Shown here piece after piece: positions 23,576 to 32,989 of a stretch of 64,000 bases of DNA. Positions within the stretch are counted from its first letter, which is position 1; each line of letters begins with the position of its first letter. The notes beneath the pieces are model-generated. The model did not search any database. It had not been told where the DNA came from and saw only the letters and a list, made by a program, of their open reading frames with translations. A program made the position numbers and the translations under genes. Source of the DNA: Candidatus Omnitrophota bacterium (GTDB lineage Bacteria; Omnitrophota; Gorgyraeia; Zapsychrales; Zapsychraceae); contig JACKFL010000005.1 of NCBI GenBank assembly GCA_020632495.1, forward strand, positions 1,736,001 through 1,800,000, written 5' to 3'.

Positions 23576-26002
23576 GTGAAATCCGAATTTCTCAAGACGC
23601 TCAAGCGTACGTTTTCCCTTAACCGGCCCGCTGTCTTTGCGCGTTTGGCCGTGCTGGTCCTGGTAGTACTCGGCCTGCTGATATATGGTCCGGCCCTGCC
23701 AAATCCCTTCATTTGGGATGATTACGAACTGATCATCCATAATCCCGGCGTTCGTGGCTGGTCGAACCTCCCGCATCTATTCGCCGGAAATATCGTTGAA
23801 CAGTCGTCTTTTTACCGCCCGCTCCAGATGCTCTCCTATCTGATCGACTATGAGGTGTGGGGGATGAACCCGAAAGGCTTTCATTTAACCAGTATCCTGT
23901 GGCATGTCACCGCGGCACTGTCGTTCTGCGGATTGGTTGCCGCAATCACCCGAAATCGGCTGACCGCCTTGCTGGCGGGGGTCCTGTTTATCGTTCATCC
24001 CGTTCACAATGAAGCGGTGGCTTACATTTCGGGGAGGGCGGATCCCGTGATGGCAGTTTTTGTTTTGCTCGCCTTCACCTTTTACCTGCGTTATTCGGAC
24101 AGCATCCGCCTCGGTGAATATTTGGTGTGCGTGGTTTGCTTTGTGGCGGCCTTGCTGTCCAAAGAGTCCGCATTGATCCTTCCGCTGCTGATCGGGGCCT
24201 ATCATCTGGTGTTTCGTAAGGCGATGAACAGGGAGCTGTATTTCATGCTGTCGGGATTGGCGTTGGGATATCTGGGGCTGCGGATGTTTAATGTGATCGG
24301 CGTGGCGGATATGCATGAGAAAACAAACACGATCCTGCTGCAACGAGTGCCCGGTACCTTTGCCTCTCAGGCGCTTTATCTTAAAACATTAATATTTCCT
24401 CGTGATCTCTTTATGGGCTACGGTCAGAAGCTATTTACCTGGCGTGACCCGTTGGTCTGGACGGGTCTGGTGCTTTGGGCGGGGCTGGTGGCGGCGGCTG
24501 TGTTCTTGCGGGGGCGCCGGCCGTTGGTGAGTTTCTTTCTGGCATGGTATCTGATTGCCCTTTTGCCCGTAATGAACTTATACCCGGTCAATGCTTATAT
24601 GGCTGAGCACTGGTTGTATCTGCCGGTCATGGGACTGTTGGCCTTACTGGCGCATACGCTGTCTTTGTGGGCGGCGCGGCCGGTCTGGCGTCCGTATGCC
24701 ACAGCCGGAATCACGGCCGTTTTGATTATGTTCAGTTTAGCCGCCTACCGGCAGAATTTCGTCTGGCGGGACCCCATCGCTTTTTACCAGCGCATTATCC
24801 GCATCAATCCGGAATACACAAAGGCCTACAATAATCTCGGCAAGATTCTCAGTCAGCAGGAACGGTATGCCGAGGCGGCGGAATACTTCCGGCGTTCTAT
24901 TGAAATCGATCCCCGGTTCGTGAAGGGTTATCATAACTACGCGGTCTGTATGACCAAGCTGGGGCGCATGGACGAGGCCCTGGCCTATTACCACAAGGCC
25001 CTCGGAGTGCGTCCGGATTTCGCGCCGACCTACAACAACCTGGGTGCTTTGTACATCGATATGGAGCAGTACGAAAAAGCGGAGCAATATGTTAACCGGG
25101 CATTGAGCCTCCATCCCGGGATGCCCAAGGCCTATTACAATCTGGGATTGATAGCACAGGCGCGCCGTGAGAATCAACAGGCCCGCGAGTATTTTCAACT
25201 GGCCCTTAAGTACGATCCGAATTATGCCGCGGCTAAGAATAATCTGGGATCGATGATGGGAAGGGAAGGAGACCTGCAATCCGCGATGGAAAATTATCGC
25301 CAGGTGCTGGTGGTTGAGCCTGACAATTATTCGGTGATGAACAATCTGGGTATTTTATACGGCCGGTTGGGCAAAGGTGAGGAAGCGATGGAATTGTTCC
25401 GTTCCGCGCTGCGTATTAAGCCGGATTTCGCTGATGCGCATTTTAATCTCGCCTTCGCGTTTGCCAAACAGCAGCGCTGGGGGCAGGCGATGCGGCACTA
25501 TCAGGACGCGGTGCGCTACGATCCCAATCACCCGCAAGCGATAAATAATCTCGCTATTCTTTACGCGCAACAGAACCGGTACGGTGAAGCCGAGAAATTG
25601 TTCCAGCGCGCCCTGGAAATCAATCCTTCTGATTACAGTGCGCATAACAACCTGGGATTAGTATATGCCAAGCAGAACAAATTTGACGAGGCCCGGGAGC
25701 AATACAACAAGGCGCTGGCCATCAATCCCGCGCACAAGGAAACGCACAATAATTTGGGGATGCTGAATGACGCGACCGGAAACATGAAAGATGCTGAGAA
25801 ACATTACCTGCAAGCGCTTCAAGTGGACCCGAAGTTTGCCAATGCCTTGAACGGTCTGGGAATCGTTTATGGCAAACAGAAGAAATATAAGGAAGCCGAA
25901 GGGATGTTTCTGCGCGCGCTGGAAGTAAACCCGGAGCGCCAGGATGCCATCAACAATCTTGAACGGGCCCGCACACTCATGAATGCGGACGGACGTTCGT
26001 GA
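23576..26002 (+). CDS. TMTC-like membrane glycosyltransferase-type protein with about 12 TPRs
   Basis: The 808-residue protein has a membrane domain of about ten helices (residues 20-400) followed by about eleven to twelve consecutive TPRs to the end, each marked by an NNLG-type motif. The first extracytoplasmic loop carries PFIWDDYELIIHNPGVRGW and then FYRPLQMLSY, the same signature as the paralogue at 7391-9004 and as TMTC O-mannosyltransferases. It is thus a candidate protein glycosyltransferase with a TPR arm to bind its target. GTG 23576 is the first in-frame start after the TATAAT box; the frame is open back to 23507, but that part lies before the expected transcript start. No clear ribosome binding site. 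Confidence 0.8.
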   Translation: MKSEFLKTLKRTFSLNRPAVFARLAVLVLVVLGLLIYGPALPNPFIWDDYELIIHNPGVRGWSNLPHLFAGNIVEQSSFYRPLQMLSYLIDYEVWGMNPKGFHLTSILWHVTAALSFCGLVAAITRNRLTALLAGVLFIVHPVHNEAVAYISGRADPVMAVFVLLAFTFYLRYSDSIRLGEYLVCVVCFVAALLSKESALILPLLIGAYHLVFRKAMNRELYFMLSGLALGYLGLRMFNVIGVADMHEKTNTILLQRVPGTFASQALYLKTLIFPRDLFMGYGQKLFTWRDPLVWTGLVLWAGLVAAAVFLRGRRPLVSFFLAWYLIALLPVMNLYPVNAYMAEHWLYLPVMGLLALLAHTLSLWAARPVWRPYATAGITAVLIMFSLAAYRQNFVWRDPIAFYQRIIRINPEYTKAYNNLGKILSQQERYAEAAEYFRRSIEIDPRFVKGYHNYAVCMTKLGRMDEALAYYHKALGVRPDFAPTYNNLGALYIDMEQYEKAEQYVNRALSLHPGMPKAYYNLGLIAQARRENQQAREYFQLALKYDPNYAAAKNNLGSMMGREGDLQSAMENYRQVLVVEPDNYSVMNNLGILYGRLGKGEEAMELFRSALRIKPDFADAHFNLAFAFAKQQRWGQAMRHYQDAVRYDPNHPQAINNLAILYAQQNRYGEAEKLFQRALEINPSDYSAHNNLGLVYAKQNKFDEAREQYNKALAINPAHKETHNNLGMLNDATGNMKDAEKHYLQALQVDPKFANALNGLGIVYGKQKKYKEAEGMFLRALEVNPERQDAINNLERARTLMNADGRS

Positions 26003-26026
26003 GCGGGGTTCAGTGGATTAAATCCG

Positions 26027-26326
26027 GTGACGACTAAAGAATCATTTACCGAATCTAGCTACGTTAAGTGGCACGGTGATCAGGAGCGCAAGTGGGAGGC
26101 CTTGTGTTCCCGCTGCGGTGCCTGTTGCGGCGCCGCGGAAGGTGATCCCTGCGAACATCTGCGAGAGGACGGCAGTGGTAGATACTGCTGCGCAATTTAT
26201 CAGAGCCGGTTCGGCTGGCATCAGACGGTCAGCGGAATGCCATTACGCTGCGTGCCGATCCGGGACATTCTTCATAAATCCTGGCCTGGGGACCGGTGCT
26301 GCGGATATAAAAATAGGAAGGAATAA
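26027..26326 (+). CDS. YkgJ/YcgN-like Cys-cluster protein
   Basis: The 99-residue protein has the CxxCGxCC motif (CSRCGACCG, about residues 27-35) typical of the YkgJ family of putative iron- or zinc-binding proteins. Further cysteines in DPCEHL, RYCCAIY, PLRCVPIR and DRCCGY complete the set. It is short for the family, with little beyond the Cys cluster. Start is GTG 26027, without a strong ribosome binding site; the gene lies 24 bases after the TMTC-like gene and may share its transcript. Confidence 0.75.
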   Translation: MTTKESFTESSYVKWHGDQERKWEALCSRCGACCGAAEGDPCEHLREDGSGRYCCAIYQSRFGWHQTVSGMPLRCVPIRDILHKSWPGDRCCGYKNRKE

Positions 26327-26346
26327 CCAGCTTATAAGGAGATCAT

Positions 26347-26511
26347 ATGGGACCTGTATTCATCGCCGCCATCGTCATACTCGATGCCTTAGCCCTGGTC
26401 GATTTGTTCAAGGCGGATAAGGACATGATGCGCAAAGGGCTGTGGGCGGCTGTCATTGTATTTCTGCCGTTAATCGGCCTCATTCTGTACTTTCTGGTAG
26501 GAAAGAAGTAG
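26347..26511 (+). CDS. Small PLDc_N-type membrane protein
   Basis: The 54-residue protein has two membrane helices separated by a charged loop (LFKADKDMMRKG) and ends in LPLIGLILYFLVGKK. This is the pattern of the PLDc_N domain, the membrane part found in front of cardiolipin synthases and also as stand-alone small proteins. AAGGAG (26336-26341) precedes the ATG by five bases. Its role is unknown. Confidence 0.75.
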   Translation: MGPVFIAAIVILDALALVDLFKADKDMMRKGLWAAVIVFLPLIGLILYFLVGKK

Positions 26512-26618
26512 CCGACAGGGAGGGGGCGGCAACATTCAGAGTGTGGTTTGAGATGATTTTCTTGCTGAATCGTAAGTGAATATATTTCAATAAATTACAT
26601 TCCAGCCAAAAAAATGCC

Positions 26619-26646
26619 TTGCAATTTTTATCAGATGGTATATATT
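26619..26646 (+). promoter_or_regulatory. Promoter of the 29-residue peptide gene
   Basis: TTGCAA (26619-26624), a 16-base spacer, TATATT (26641-26646), in a local A/T-rich stretch. Just downstream, around the expected transcript start, lies an array of TTACC/GGTAAG/TCTTAC elements, including the perfect inverted repeat GTAAGA-CAT-TCTTAC (26661-26675), which could be a repressor site. Confidence 0.55.
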
Positions 26647-26710
26647 TTTCTTTACCTTTGGTAAGACATTCTTACTTAGCTCAGGTAGTTCAAACGAATG
26701 GAGGCATATT

Positions 26711-26800
26711 ATGGCAGAATGGAAAGAAGACAAGCCGATTCAGACGTCAAACGAGGAAAGGGAGATCTTTTCCTGGGATGAGTCTAACGTTCTTTTGTAG
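26711..26800 (+). CDS. 29-residue acidic peptide in its own transcription unit
   Basis: The reading frame encodes MAEWKEDKPIQ...SWDESNVLL, 29 residues with two Trp and a net negative charge, no Cys and no hydrophobic segment. GGAGG (26700-26704) precedes the ATG by six bases. A promoter lies upstream and a very strong terminator 23 bases downstream, so the whole unit of about 240 bases looks built to express this peptide or a small RNA. I know no family. It could be a regulatory micro-protein or a modified-peptide precursor, but no modifying enzyme is adjacent. Confidence 0.55.
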   Translation: MAEWKEDKPIQTSNEEREIFSWDESNVLL

Positions 26801-26823
26801 TCAGTAATAGATTTTGTTTCGTT

Positions 26824-26861
26824 GGCCCTGTTTCCGCATGCGGAAACGGGGCCTTTTTTTT
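26824..26861 (+). terminator. Strong rho-independent terminator
   Basis: A 15-bp near-palindrome with a single G-U pair (26824-26853) is followed by eight T residues (26854-26861). Confidence 0.95.
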
Positions 26862-26882
26862 GTCCCGGAGATGACTCCGCTA

Positions 26883-26911
26883 TTTTCAGGAGCGGCTGTA
26901 TTCAGTATAAT
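26883..26911 (+). promoter_or_regulatory. Promoter of addA-addB
   Basis: TTTTCA (26883-26888), 17 bases, a perfect TATAAT (26906-26911). The leader to the ATG at 26974 is about 55 bases. Confidence 0.7.
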
Positions 26912-26973
26912 GTGAGCGGTCACAAACCCGGGGCATCCGCATCCCGACATCAGTCACACTATCCGATATCCTT

Positions 26974-29900
26974 ATGAACCGTTCGCCATCCATCCCTGCC
27001 GACCAAGTCTTTGCGTCTCCCGAGGTCTTGGTGGTGGAGGCCTCAGCCGGCTCTGGCAAGACCTATGCCTTGGCTAAACGATACGTTCAGCTCCTGCTTA
27101 GCGAAGCGGACCGCGGGGCGGTTCAACCTTCCCAGGCAATCCTGGCTCTGACCTTCACCAACAAAGCCGCCTTTGAAATGAAAGAGCGGATCCTTTATTT
27201 TCTCAAAGGCATCGCCCTTGACCGGTTGGGCACACACGACTCTCAGAATATACTCGCACCGCTGTCTATGGATCGGGATCGGGCCGCCCGGTTGGCCTAT
27301 CGATTGATGGATGGCATCATCCACCATTATCATTTCTTTCAGGTGCAGACCATCGATAAATTTATCAACACCCTGTTGTCTGGATGCGCGTTTAAGGTCG
27401 GCCTGACATCCCGATTTAAAATTAAAACGACCGCTCATGAATATTTGGAATACAGTCTGGATCGGCTGATTGATCAGTCAGCGCAGGACAGTGGGCTGTT
27501 GCGATTGTTCGAAGATTTTTTGGAAAATTACCTCTATTTAGAAAACCGGACCGGTTGGTTTCCCAAAAAAGATATGCTGGATGTGGTCAAAGGATTGTAC
27601 GGGCAGCTGAATCACTACGGCATTCCGTTCGCGCCCAGCGGTGTGGCCGCGGCTGATGTGAGTAAGGCCAAACATCGGTTGCTGGAGAAAATCAGGACAT
27701 GGCAGGCCATGTTGCCGGAGAAAACAAACGCAAGCTTCAAGAAATCGTTGGACCGTTTCTTGAAGGGCCACAGTTACTCCTTTGATATCGATAACCTGCC
27801 GAGTTTTCATGCGGAAGGGCCCCCGTTGAACAAAGGGGCGGATGCCGGGCGCGATGTCTATCTCGGCTGGGAGGATATCCAGCGGGATATTCACCGGCTG
27901 TGTTTACAGGAGGCTTACAGTCTTTATAATCCGTACATCGAAGTGTTTGCTAAAGTCATGGAGGCCTTCGACCGTTTTGCGGCAGTGGATGACGTCCTTT
28001 TTCTGGAGGAGTTGAACCGGAAAGCGCGGCGACTATTCGATGCCGATGGTGTGACCGTGGAAGAACTCTATTTTCGTTTGGCCACCCGCCTGCAGCATTT
28101 CTTGATCGATGAATTTCAAGATACTAGCCGCTTGCAATGGCTTAATTTGAGGATGATGCCGGAGGAGGCCCTGGCCAACGGCGGTACTCTGTTTTATGTG
28201 GGCGACCGTAAGCAGGCGATCTATGGTTTCCGGGGCGGAGACGTTACTCTGTTCGATGAACTGCAGAAGGAATACGCGGACTACGCGCGTCAGGAATCGC
28301 TTTCCAATAATTACCGCAGTCAGCAGGCGGTGGTTGAGTTCAATAATCATATCTTTTCTTTGGAGAATCTCCAGCGTTTTGTGCAGGCCAAGGAGCAGCG
28401 CGAGCGGAAGAATAAGGTCCGGGTGGAGTTGCACGGGGATGACTACCGGCGACTGGAGAATATCTTCGCCGGCGCGCAACAATCCTGGCAACCAGGAAGG
28501 GACGGCGGGTATGTGGAGATCAGGCGGATGGATGCCAAAGGCGGCAGTGAACGGTTGGAGGAAACCCGCGAGTACATTCTGCAGACGCTTGAGGAATTAA
28601 AGCACCGCTTCGCATGGCGGGATATCGCCATACTCACCCGTGAGAATTCCAAAGTGGAGACCGTCACCACATGGTTGCTGGAAGAAGGCATCCCGGTCGA
28701 TTCGGAGCGGACGTCCAATATTAAAGACAATGACCGGGTGCGGGAGATTATCGCCTTGTTGACCTTTCTCAGCTCGCCCGTGGACAATACGTCCTTTGCC
28801 GAATTCTTGATGGGTGAGATTTGCGCCCGGGGGTGCGGATTGACCCGGGAGGCCATGCGGGAGTTTGTGTTTCAGCATCGCCAGGAATTGAAGGGCCAGC
28901 GGGGATTCTATCTGTACCAATCCTTCCGGCGGGCGTACCCCGAGATTTGGAAACGCTATTTGGATGACCTTTACCGGAATGTCGGGCTGTATCCCCTGTA
29001 CGAGTTGGTGATCACACTTTTTGAGCGGTTGCGCTGTCTGCAGCATTTTCCGGGGGACCAGGGTTTCTTTATGCTTTTGCTGGAATTGATCAAGAAACGG
29101 GAGGAGGAGCATTCCGACATCGTGTCGTTCCTGGAATACTATGAGGAGTTGCGCGGGGAGGATCTCTATGCCCGGATGCCGGGACTGGACGCGGTCAAGG
29201 TGCTGACCGTCCACAAATCAAAGGGGCTCGAGTTTCCCGTGGTCGTGCTCCCGTTTCTGAAGATGGAGATGATGGTGGGCGGCAAAACCAGCGATGCCGC
29301 GCAATCCTATTTGCTTCAGCGGATCGAAAACCGGATGCGATTATTGCGCCTGAAGAATGCCTACTATTTATACTCGGATGAGCTTTACCGGGTGTATCGG
29401 GCGGAATATGTGGACGCCTTAATTTCCGAGCTGAACAATGTGTATGTCGCTCTTACCCGGGCCAGTCATGAACTTTATATCTGCCTGCCGGGTAAGGCCG
29501 GGCAGGGTTTCAACCTGGCCAACCTCTTGATGCCCGAGGAATTAGCCGAGTCCGGTCAGAAGGCGGCCTACGACCTGCGGGGTAAGGAGACCCCACAGGC
29601 CCTGCTGCCCTTGGAGCGCGCGCAACACCAGGACTGGATTACCTTCCTCGAGGATGAACATCTGGCGTATCAGCGGGCAGACCATTACGAGGCCCGTCTC
29701 AAAGGCACGGTTATGCATGACGTCCTGTCACGTATTGTCTGCACTCAGGCGGCCGACCTTCCGGAGACGGCCCGACGGGCGGCAGCTGAGGTGTTGAGCC
29801 TCCATCCGGAGGCGACGTGGGCCGATGAGATATCGGCCCGGATCGACGCCATTATGGCGGAGCCCGCGCTCCATTGGATATTTGCCGTGGGAGAGGGGAA

Positions 29901-30141
29901 GGTGTACACGGAGTATGAGGTGGTTGACCGGCACGGCCACACCAGGCGGATGGACCGGGTTATTGTGACGACCGGCGAGGTCCGGATCCTTGATTACAAA
30001 AGCTCCGGGCTTGACCCCGCGCGCGAACAGGCACAGGTGAAATCTTATATAGATGTCATGTCCAGGCTTTTCCCGGATCACCAGGTCAGCGGTTATTTGC
30101 TGTACGCGGACAGTCTCGAGGTGGTGGCCGTCGATGGATAA
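26974..30141 (+). CDS. addA: AddA-like UvrD helicase / PD-(D/E)XK nuclease
   Basis: The 1055-residue protein is a superfamily 1A helicase-nuclease of the AddA/RecB type, which resects double-strand breaks for RecA. Helicase motifs run in order: VVEASAGSGKTYALAKRY (I), LTFTNKAAFEMKERI (Ia), LIDEFQDTS (II), YVGDRKQAIYGFRGGD (III), SLSNNYRS (IV), LTVHKSKGLEFPVVVLP (V) and NVYVALTRASHELYI (VI). The C-terminal nuclease has KGTVMHDVLSRI, MDRVIVTTGEVRILDYKSSG and the QVKSYIDVM helix, giving the Asp-Asp-Lys catalytic set. The last eight bases overlap addB. At 1055 residues it is a little shorter than Bacillus AddA. Confidence 0.92.
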   Translation: MNRSPSIPADQVFASPEVLVVEASAGSGKTYALAKRYVQLLLSEADRGAVQPSQAILALTFTNKAAFEMKERILYFLKGIALDRLGTHDSQNILAPLSMDRDRAARLAYRLMDGIIHHYHFFQVQTIDKFINTLLSGCAFKVGLTSRFKIKTTAHEYLEYSLDRLIDQSAQDSGLLRLFEDFLENYLYLENRTGWFPKKDMLDVVKGLYGQLNHYGIPFAPSGVAAADVSKAKHRLLEKIRTWQAMLPEKTNASFKKSLDRFLKGHSYSFDIDNLPSFHAEGPPLNKGADAGRDVYLGWEDIQRDIHRLCLQEAYSLYNPYIEVFAKVMEAFDRFAAVDDVLFLEELNRKARRLFDADGVTVEELYFRLATRLQHFLIDEFQDTSRLQWLNLRMMPEEALANGGTLFYVGDRKQAIYGFRGGDVTLFDELQKEYADYARQESLSNNYRSQQAVVEFNNHIFSLENLQRFVQAKEQRERKNKVRVELHGDDYRRLENIFAGAQQSWQPGRDGGYVEIRRMDAKGGSERLEETREYILQTLEELKHRFAWRDIAILTRENSKVETVTTWLLEEGIPVDSERTSNIKDNDRVREIIALLTFLSSPVDNTSFAEFLMGEICARGCGLTREAMREFVFQHRQELKGQRGFYLYQSFRRAYPEIWKRYLDDLYRNVGLYPLYELVITLFERLRCLQHFPGDQGFFMLLLELIKKREEEHSDIVSFLEYYEELRGEDLYARMPGLDAVKVLTVHKSKGLEFPVVVLPFLKMEMMVGGKTSDAAQSYLLQRIENRMRLLRLKNAYYLYSDELYRVYRAEYVDALISELNNVYVALTRASHELYICLPGKAGQGFNLANLLMPEELAESGQKAAYDLRGKETPQALLPLERAQHQDWITFLEDEHLAYQRADHYEARLKGTVMHDVLSRIVCTQAADLPETARRAAAEVLSLHPEATWADEISARIDAIMAEPALHWIFAVGEGKVYTEYEVVDRHGHTRRMDRVIVTTGEVRILDYKSSGLDPAREQAQVKSYIDVMSRLFPDHQVSGYLLYADSLEVVAVDG

Positions 30142-32938
30142 TGTGAGGACCTACAGTTTTTGCCGGCCGTTCATCGAGCAGCTGGCCGACGAAATCGAGG
30201 CGGGGTATCTGGATCGCGGTGCAGATTTGTCCCGCTTGGGAATCGTTTTCGGCGGGAAGCGTCCGCAGCTATTTCTGCAGCGCGAGTTGGCGCGCCGGAT
30301 CGGCGGGCCGTTTATTCCGCCGCAATTCCTGACCATCGATCAACTGGTCACCACGATTATTGAGCGTCACGAACGATTTGGGCAGCCGCCGGACTTAGAC
30401 AACAGTTACTTGATCTACCGGATTGTCCGGGAACACACGCCGGACTTGCTGAAGGGCCGGGAGGCATTCGCCGAGTTTCTACCCTGGGCCAAGGAATTGA
30501 TGAAATTTATCGATCAAATTGATTTGGAGAATGTGGCGGACCGTGACCTGACCAATCTCGAAGAGATCGCCAAGATCGGCTTTGCCGTCCCCGAGGATAT
30601 TAACCGGCTGCTGACCCAAATTGTCAGCATTCGCCGCGTCTACCATCAGGAGTTGAAGGCCGCGGGAATTTATTCCCGCGGATACCAGTACCGCCGGGCG
30701 GCCGCGTTGGTGGAGCAGACTCCCTTGGATGAATTTGACGAGCTGCTTTTCTGTAATTTCTTCTATTTTAACCGCTCGGAAGAGCAGGTTGTCCGCGCGC
30801 TGAGCCAACGCGGACAGGCCCGCTTTTACTTTCAGGGCGATCAGCGGCGCTGGCCTATACTGAAGCGGTTGGCGGAGCGTCACTCCTGGGAGATTAAGGA
30901 GGGGGCAACGGTCGAGACGCCGCAATTCCGGTTAAACCTGTACGCTGCTTTCGACGTTCACAGTCAGGTAGGGACCATTCGCGAGATCCTGAAGGGGATC
31001 GATGAGCCGGAGAATACCGTCATCGTCTTGCCTACCGCGGACAACATTGTTCCTCTTTTGTCCGAGATCAGCGGTTTGGTCCGGGAATTCAACATTTCGA
31101 TGGGGTATCCACTCAAGCGCAGCAGTCTGTATACACTTTTCGAGTTGATTTTTCGCGCCCAGCAGTCACGCAAGGACGGACGCTATTACGCCCGCGACTA
31201 TTTGCGCGTGTTGCTGCATCCGTTTTGCAAAAATTTCTGCCTCAGCTTCGACGCCGAGGTGACTCGGATTATGGCCCATAAGCTCCAGGACATGCTGACC
31301 GGCCGGGAGGAGGGGGCGATATCCGGGCTGCTATTTTTGGACCCCGACCAGGTTCTCGAGTGCGACGACCTGTTCGTGCGGGTCCAGGAGCTGATTCTCG
31401 CGGATCATCCCGAAGTGCGCCGGGAGAAGCTGGCCGGGGATCTCAATCAATTGCACCATTTGTTGTTCCGGATTTGGGAGGATGTCCGGACATTCAGTGG
31501 ATTCGCCAAGGCATTGGCCGAATTTCTGGATGCCTTTTTGCGGCACAGCTCTTTGAAGCGTTATCCGCTAAACCTCAACATCGCCAATCAGATTTTCCAG
31601 ATCCTGGAGGAATTCCGCTCAGCCGCGTTCAGTCACGAGGTCTTCCCGCAAGACGAGCTGTTTAAGGTCTTTGAGCAACGGATCTCTTCGGAGATCGTGG
31701 CTTTTATCGGTTCGCCGCTCAAGGGAATGCAGTTACTGGGGTTATTTGAAACACGGTCGCTTAATTTCGACCATGTGATTGTCATGGATGTCAATGAAGG
31801 CGTACTCCCCAATCTGGTTATCCATGAGCCGCTGATTCCGCGGGATGTCATGATCACACTCGGGCTCAACCGGGTGGAGCTGGATGAAGAGATCCAGCGC
31901 TACCAGTTTATGCGGCTGATCTCCTCGGCGAAGAATGTCCATCTGATCTACCAGCAAAATAAGGAAAAAGAACGCAGTCGCTTCGTGGAGGAGCTGGTGT
32001 GGGAGGAACAGAAAAAGGCGCGCTCCTTCGCGGGCACCGAAGCGCGCGTTCCCACCTTTCATGTGGCGCCGACCGCGACGGTCCGAGAGGTCCCGAAGAC
32101 GCCGGAAATGATCGCGATGCTTAAGGAGCACCGTTATTCGGCTTCGAGCGTCAATTTGTATCTGCGCAATCCGATGGAATTCTATCACCGGTATGTCCTC
32201 GGATTGCGGGAGGCGGAGGATTTACTGGATGAGCCCGAGGCGCGTCAGATCGGCACGTTTGTCCACAATTTCCTGGAGAAGGTGTTCCGGCCGTATGAGC
32301 ATCGGCGGCCCGATATCGATGCCGGATTTATCAAAGATTTTACCAACCGCTTCGAGCAGGATTTTGACGACCGATTTTCCCGCAGTATGAAATCCGACTC
32401 CTTTCTGTTGCGATCGGTGGTGCGCGAACGGCTGCGGCGGTTTATTCAGCATGAGCAGGAATCACCGGACCGGCAGGTGGAGGAAATACTCGGGTTGGAG
32501 CAACGTTTTGACGACAGCATACGCTTGGCCGGAGAAGACCTGCGATTTGTTTATGTGGTTGACCGCATCGACCGCCTGCGGGACGGAACGGTCATGATTG
32601 TTGACTACAAAACAGGCGGGCAGAATGTCTTGCCCAAGAAGACGGTAGATTGGGGCAGTGTTGAGCCTACGCGCGAGGCGATCGCAGAGAACGTTAAATC
32701 TTTTCAGATCCCGCTGTACTTCCACTACCTGTTGAAGACTTTTCCGGGGCGGCGGATCAACGCGGCCCTGTACAATCTGCGGACGCTGGCTATCGATTCC
32801 TTGATCACCGACCGCACCAAGGATTCGTATGAGAACATCGACGGGGCATTTATGCGGTTACTCGACGCCGTGATGGCCGAGATCCTGGATATCAATGTCA
32901 ATTTTGTCGAGGACCGGACCCACGCCGGTGGCTGGTAA
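30134..32938 (+). CDS. addB: AddB-like nuclease subunit, without iron-sulfur cysteines
   Basis: The 934-residue protein is the partner of AddA: an inactive helicase-like body plus a C-terminal PD-(D/E)XK nuclease. The nuclease core reads GTFVHNFLEKVF, VYVVDRIDRLRDGTVMIVDY followed by KTGG, and QIPLYFHYLL. The block that normally carries the first cluster cysteine reads LYLRNPMEFYHRYVLGL, with Asn at the Cys position, and there is no Cys at all in the last 300 residues, so the usual 4Fe-4S cluster is absent. ATG 30134 is chosen because it gives an eight-base overlap with addA and starts at a conserved Phe/Tyr segment; the open frame upstream lies inside addA. Confidence 0.85.
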   Translation: MDNVRTYSFCRPFIEQLADEIEAGYLDRGADLSRLGIVFGGKRPQLFLQRELARRIGGPFIPPQFLTIDQLVTTIIERHERFGQPPDLDNSYLIYRIVREHTPDLLKGREAFAEFLPWAKELMKFIDQIDLENVADRDLTNLEEIAKIGFAVPEDINRLLTQIVSIRRVYHQELKAAGIYSRGYQYRRAAALVEQTPLDEFDELLFCNFFYFNRSEEQVVRALSQRGQARFYFQGDQRRWPILKRLAERHSWEIKEGATVETPQFRLNLYAAFDVHSQVGTIREILKGIDEPENTVIVLPTADNIVPLLSEISGLVREFNISMGYPLKRSSLYTLFELIFRAQQSRKDGRYYARDYLRVLLHPFCKNFCLSFDAEVTRIMAHKLQDMLTGREEGAISGLLFLDPDQVLECDDLFVRVQELILADHPEVRREKLAGDLNQLHHLLFRIWEDVRTFSGFAKALAEFLDAFLRHSSLKRYPLNLNIANQIFQILEEFRSAAFSHEVFPQDELFKVFEQRISSEIVAFIGSPLKGMQLLGLFETRSLNFDHVIVMDVNEGVLPNLVIHEPLIPRDVMITLGLNRVELDEEIQRYQFMRLISSAKNVHLIYQQNKEKERSRFVEELVWEEQKKARSFAGTEARVPTFHVAPTATVREVPKTPEMIAMLKEHRYSASSVNLYLRNPMEFYHRYVLGLREAEDLLDEPEARQIGTFVHNFLEKVFRPYEHRRPDIDAGFIKDFTNRFEQDFDDRFSRSMKSDSFLLRSVVRERLRRFIQHEQESPDRQVEEILGLEQRFDDSIRLAGEDLRFVYVVDRIDRLRDGTVMIVDYKTGGQNVLPKKTVDWGSVEPTREAIAENVKSFQIPLYFHYLLKTFPGRRINAALYNLRTLAIDSLITDRTKDSYENIDGAFMRLLDAVMAEILDINVNFVEDRTHAGGW

Positions 32939-32954
32939 CCCGCGAGTTGGGCAA

Positions 32955-32983
32955 TTGACTATCGCTTCGTTCTATGTTAGTTT
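32955..32983 (+). promoter_or_regulatory. Promoter of yggS, likely leaderless
   Basis: TTGACT (32955-32960), 17 bases, TAGTTT (32978-32983). The ATG at 32990 lies exactly seven bases after the -10 box, where transcription is expected to start, and no ribosome binding site fits in between. Confidence 0.65.
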
Positions 32984-32989
32984 AGGGCC

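Noticed and set aside
26619..26807. 62-codon frame overlapping the 29-residue peptide gene
   Set aside because: It starts inside the -35 box, lacks a ribosome binding site and reads through the better supported peptide start in another frame.
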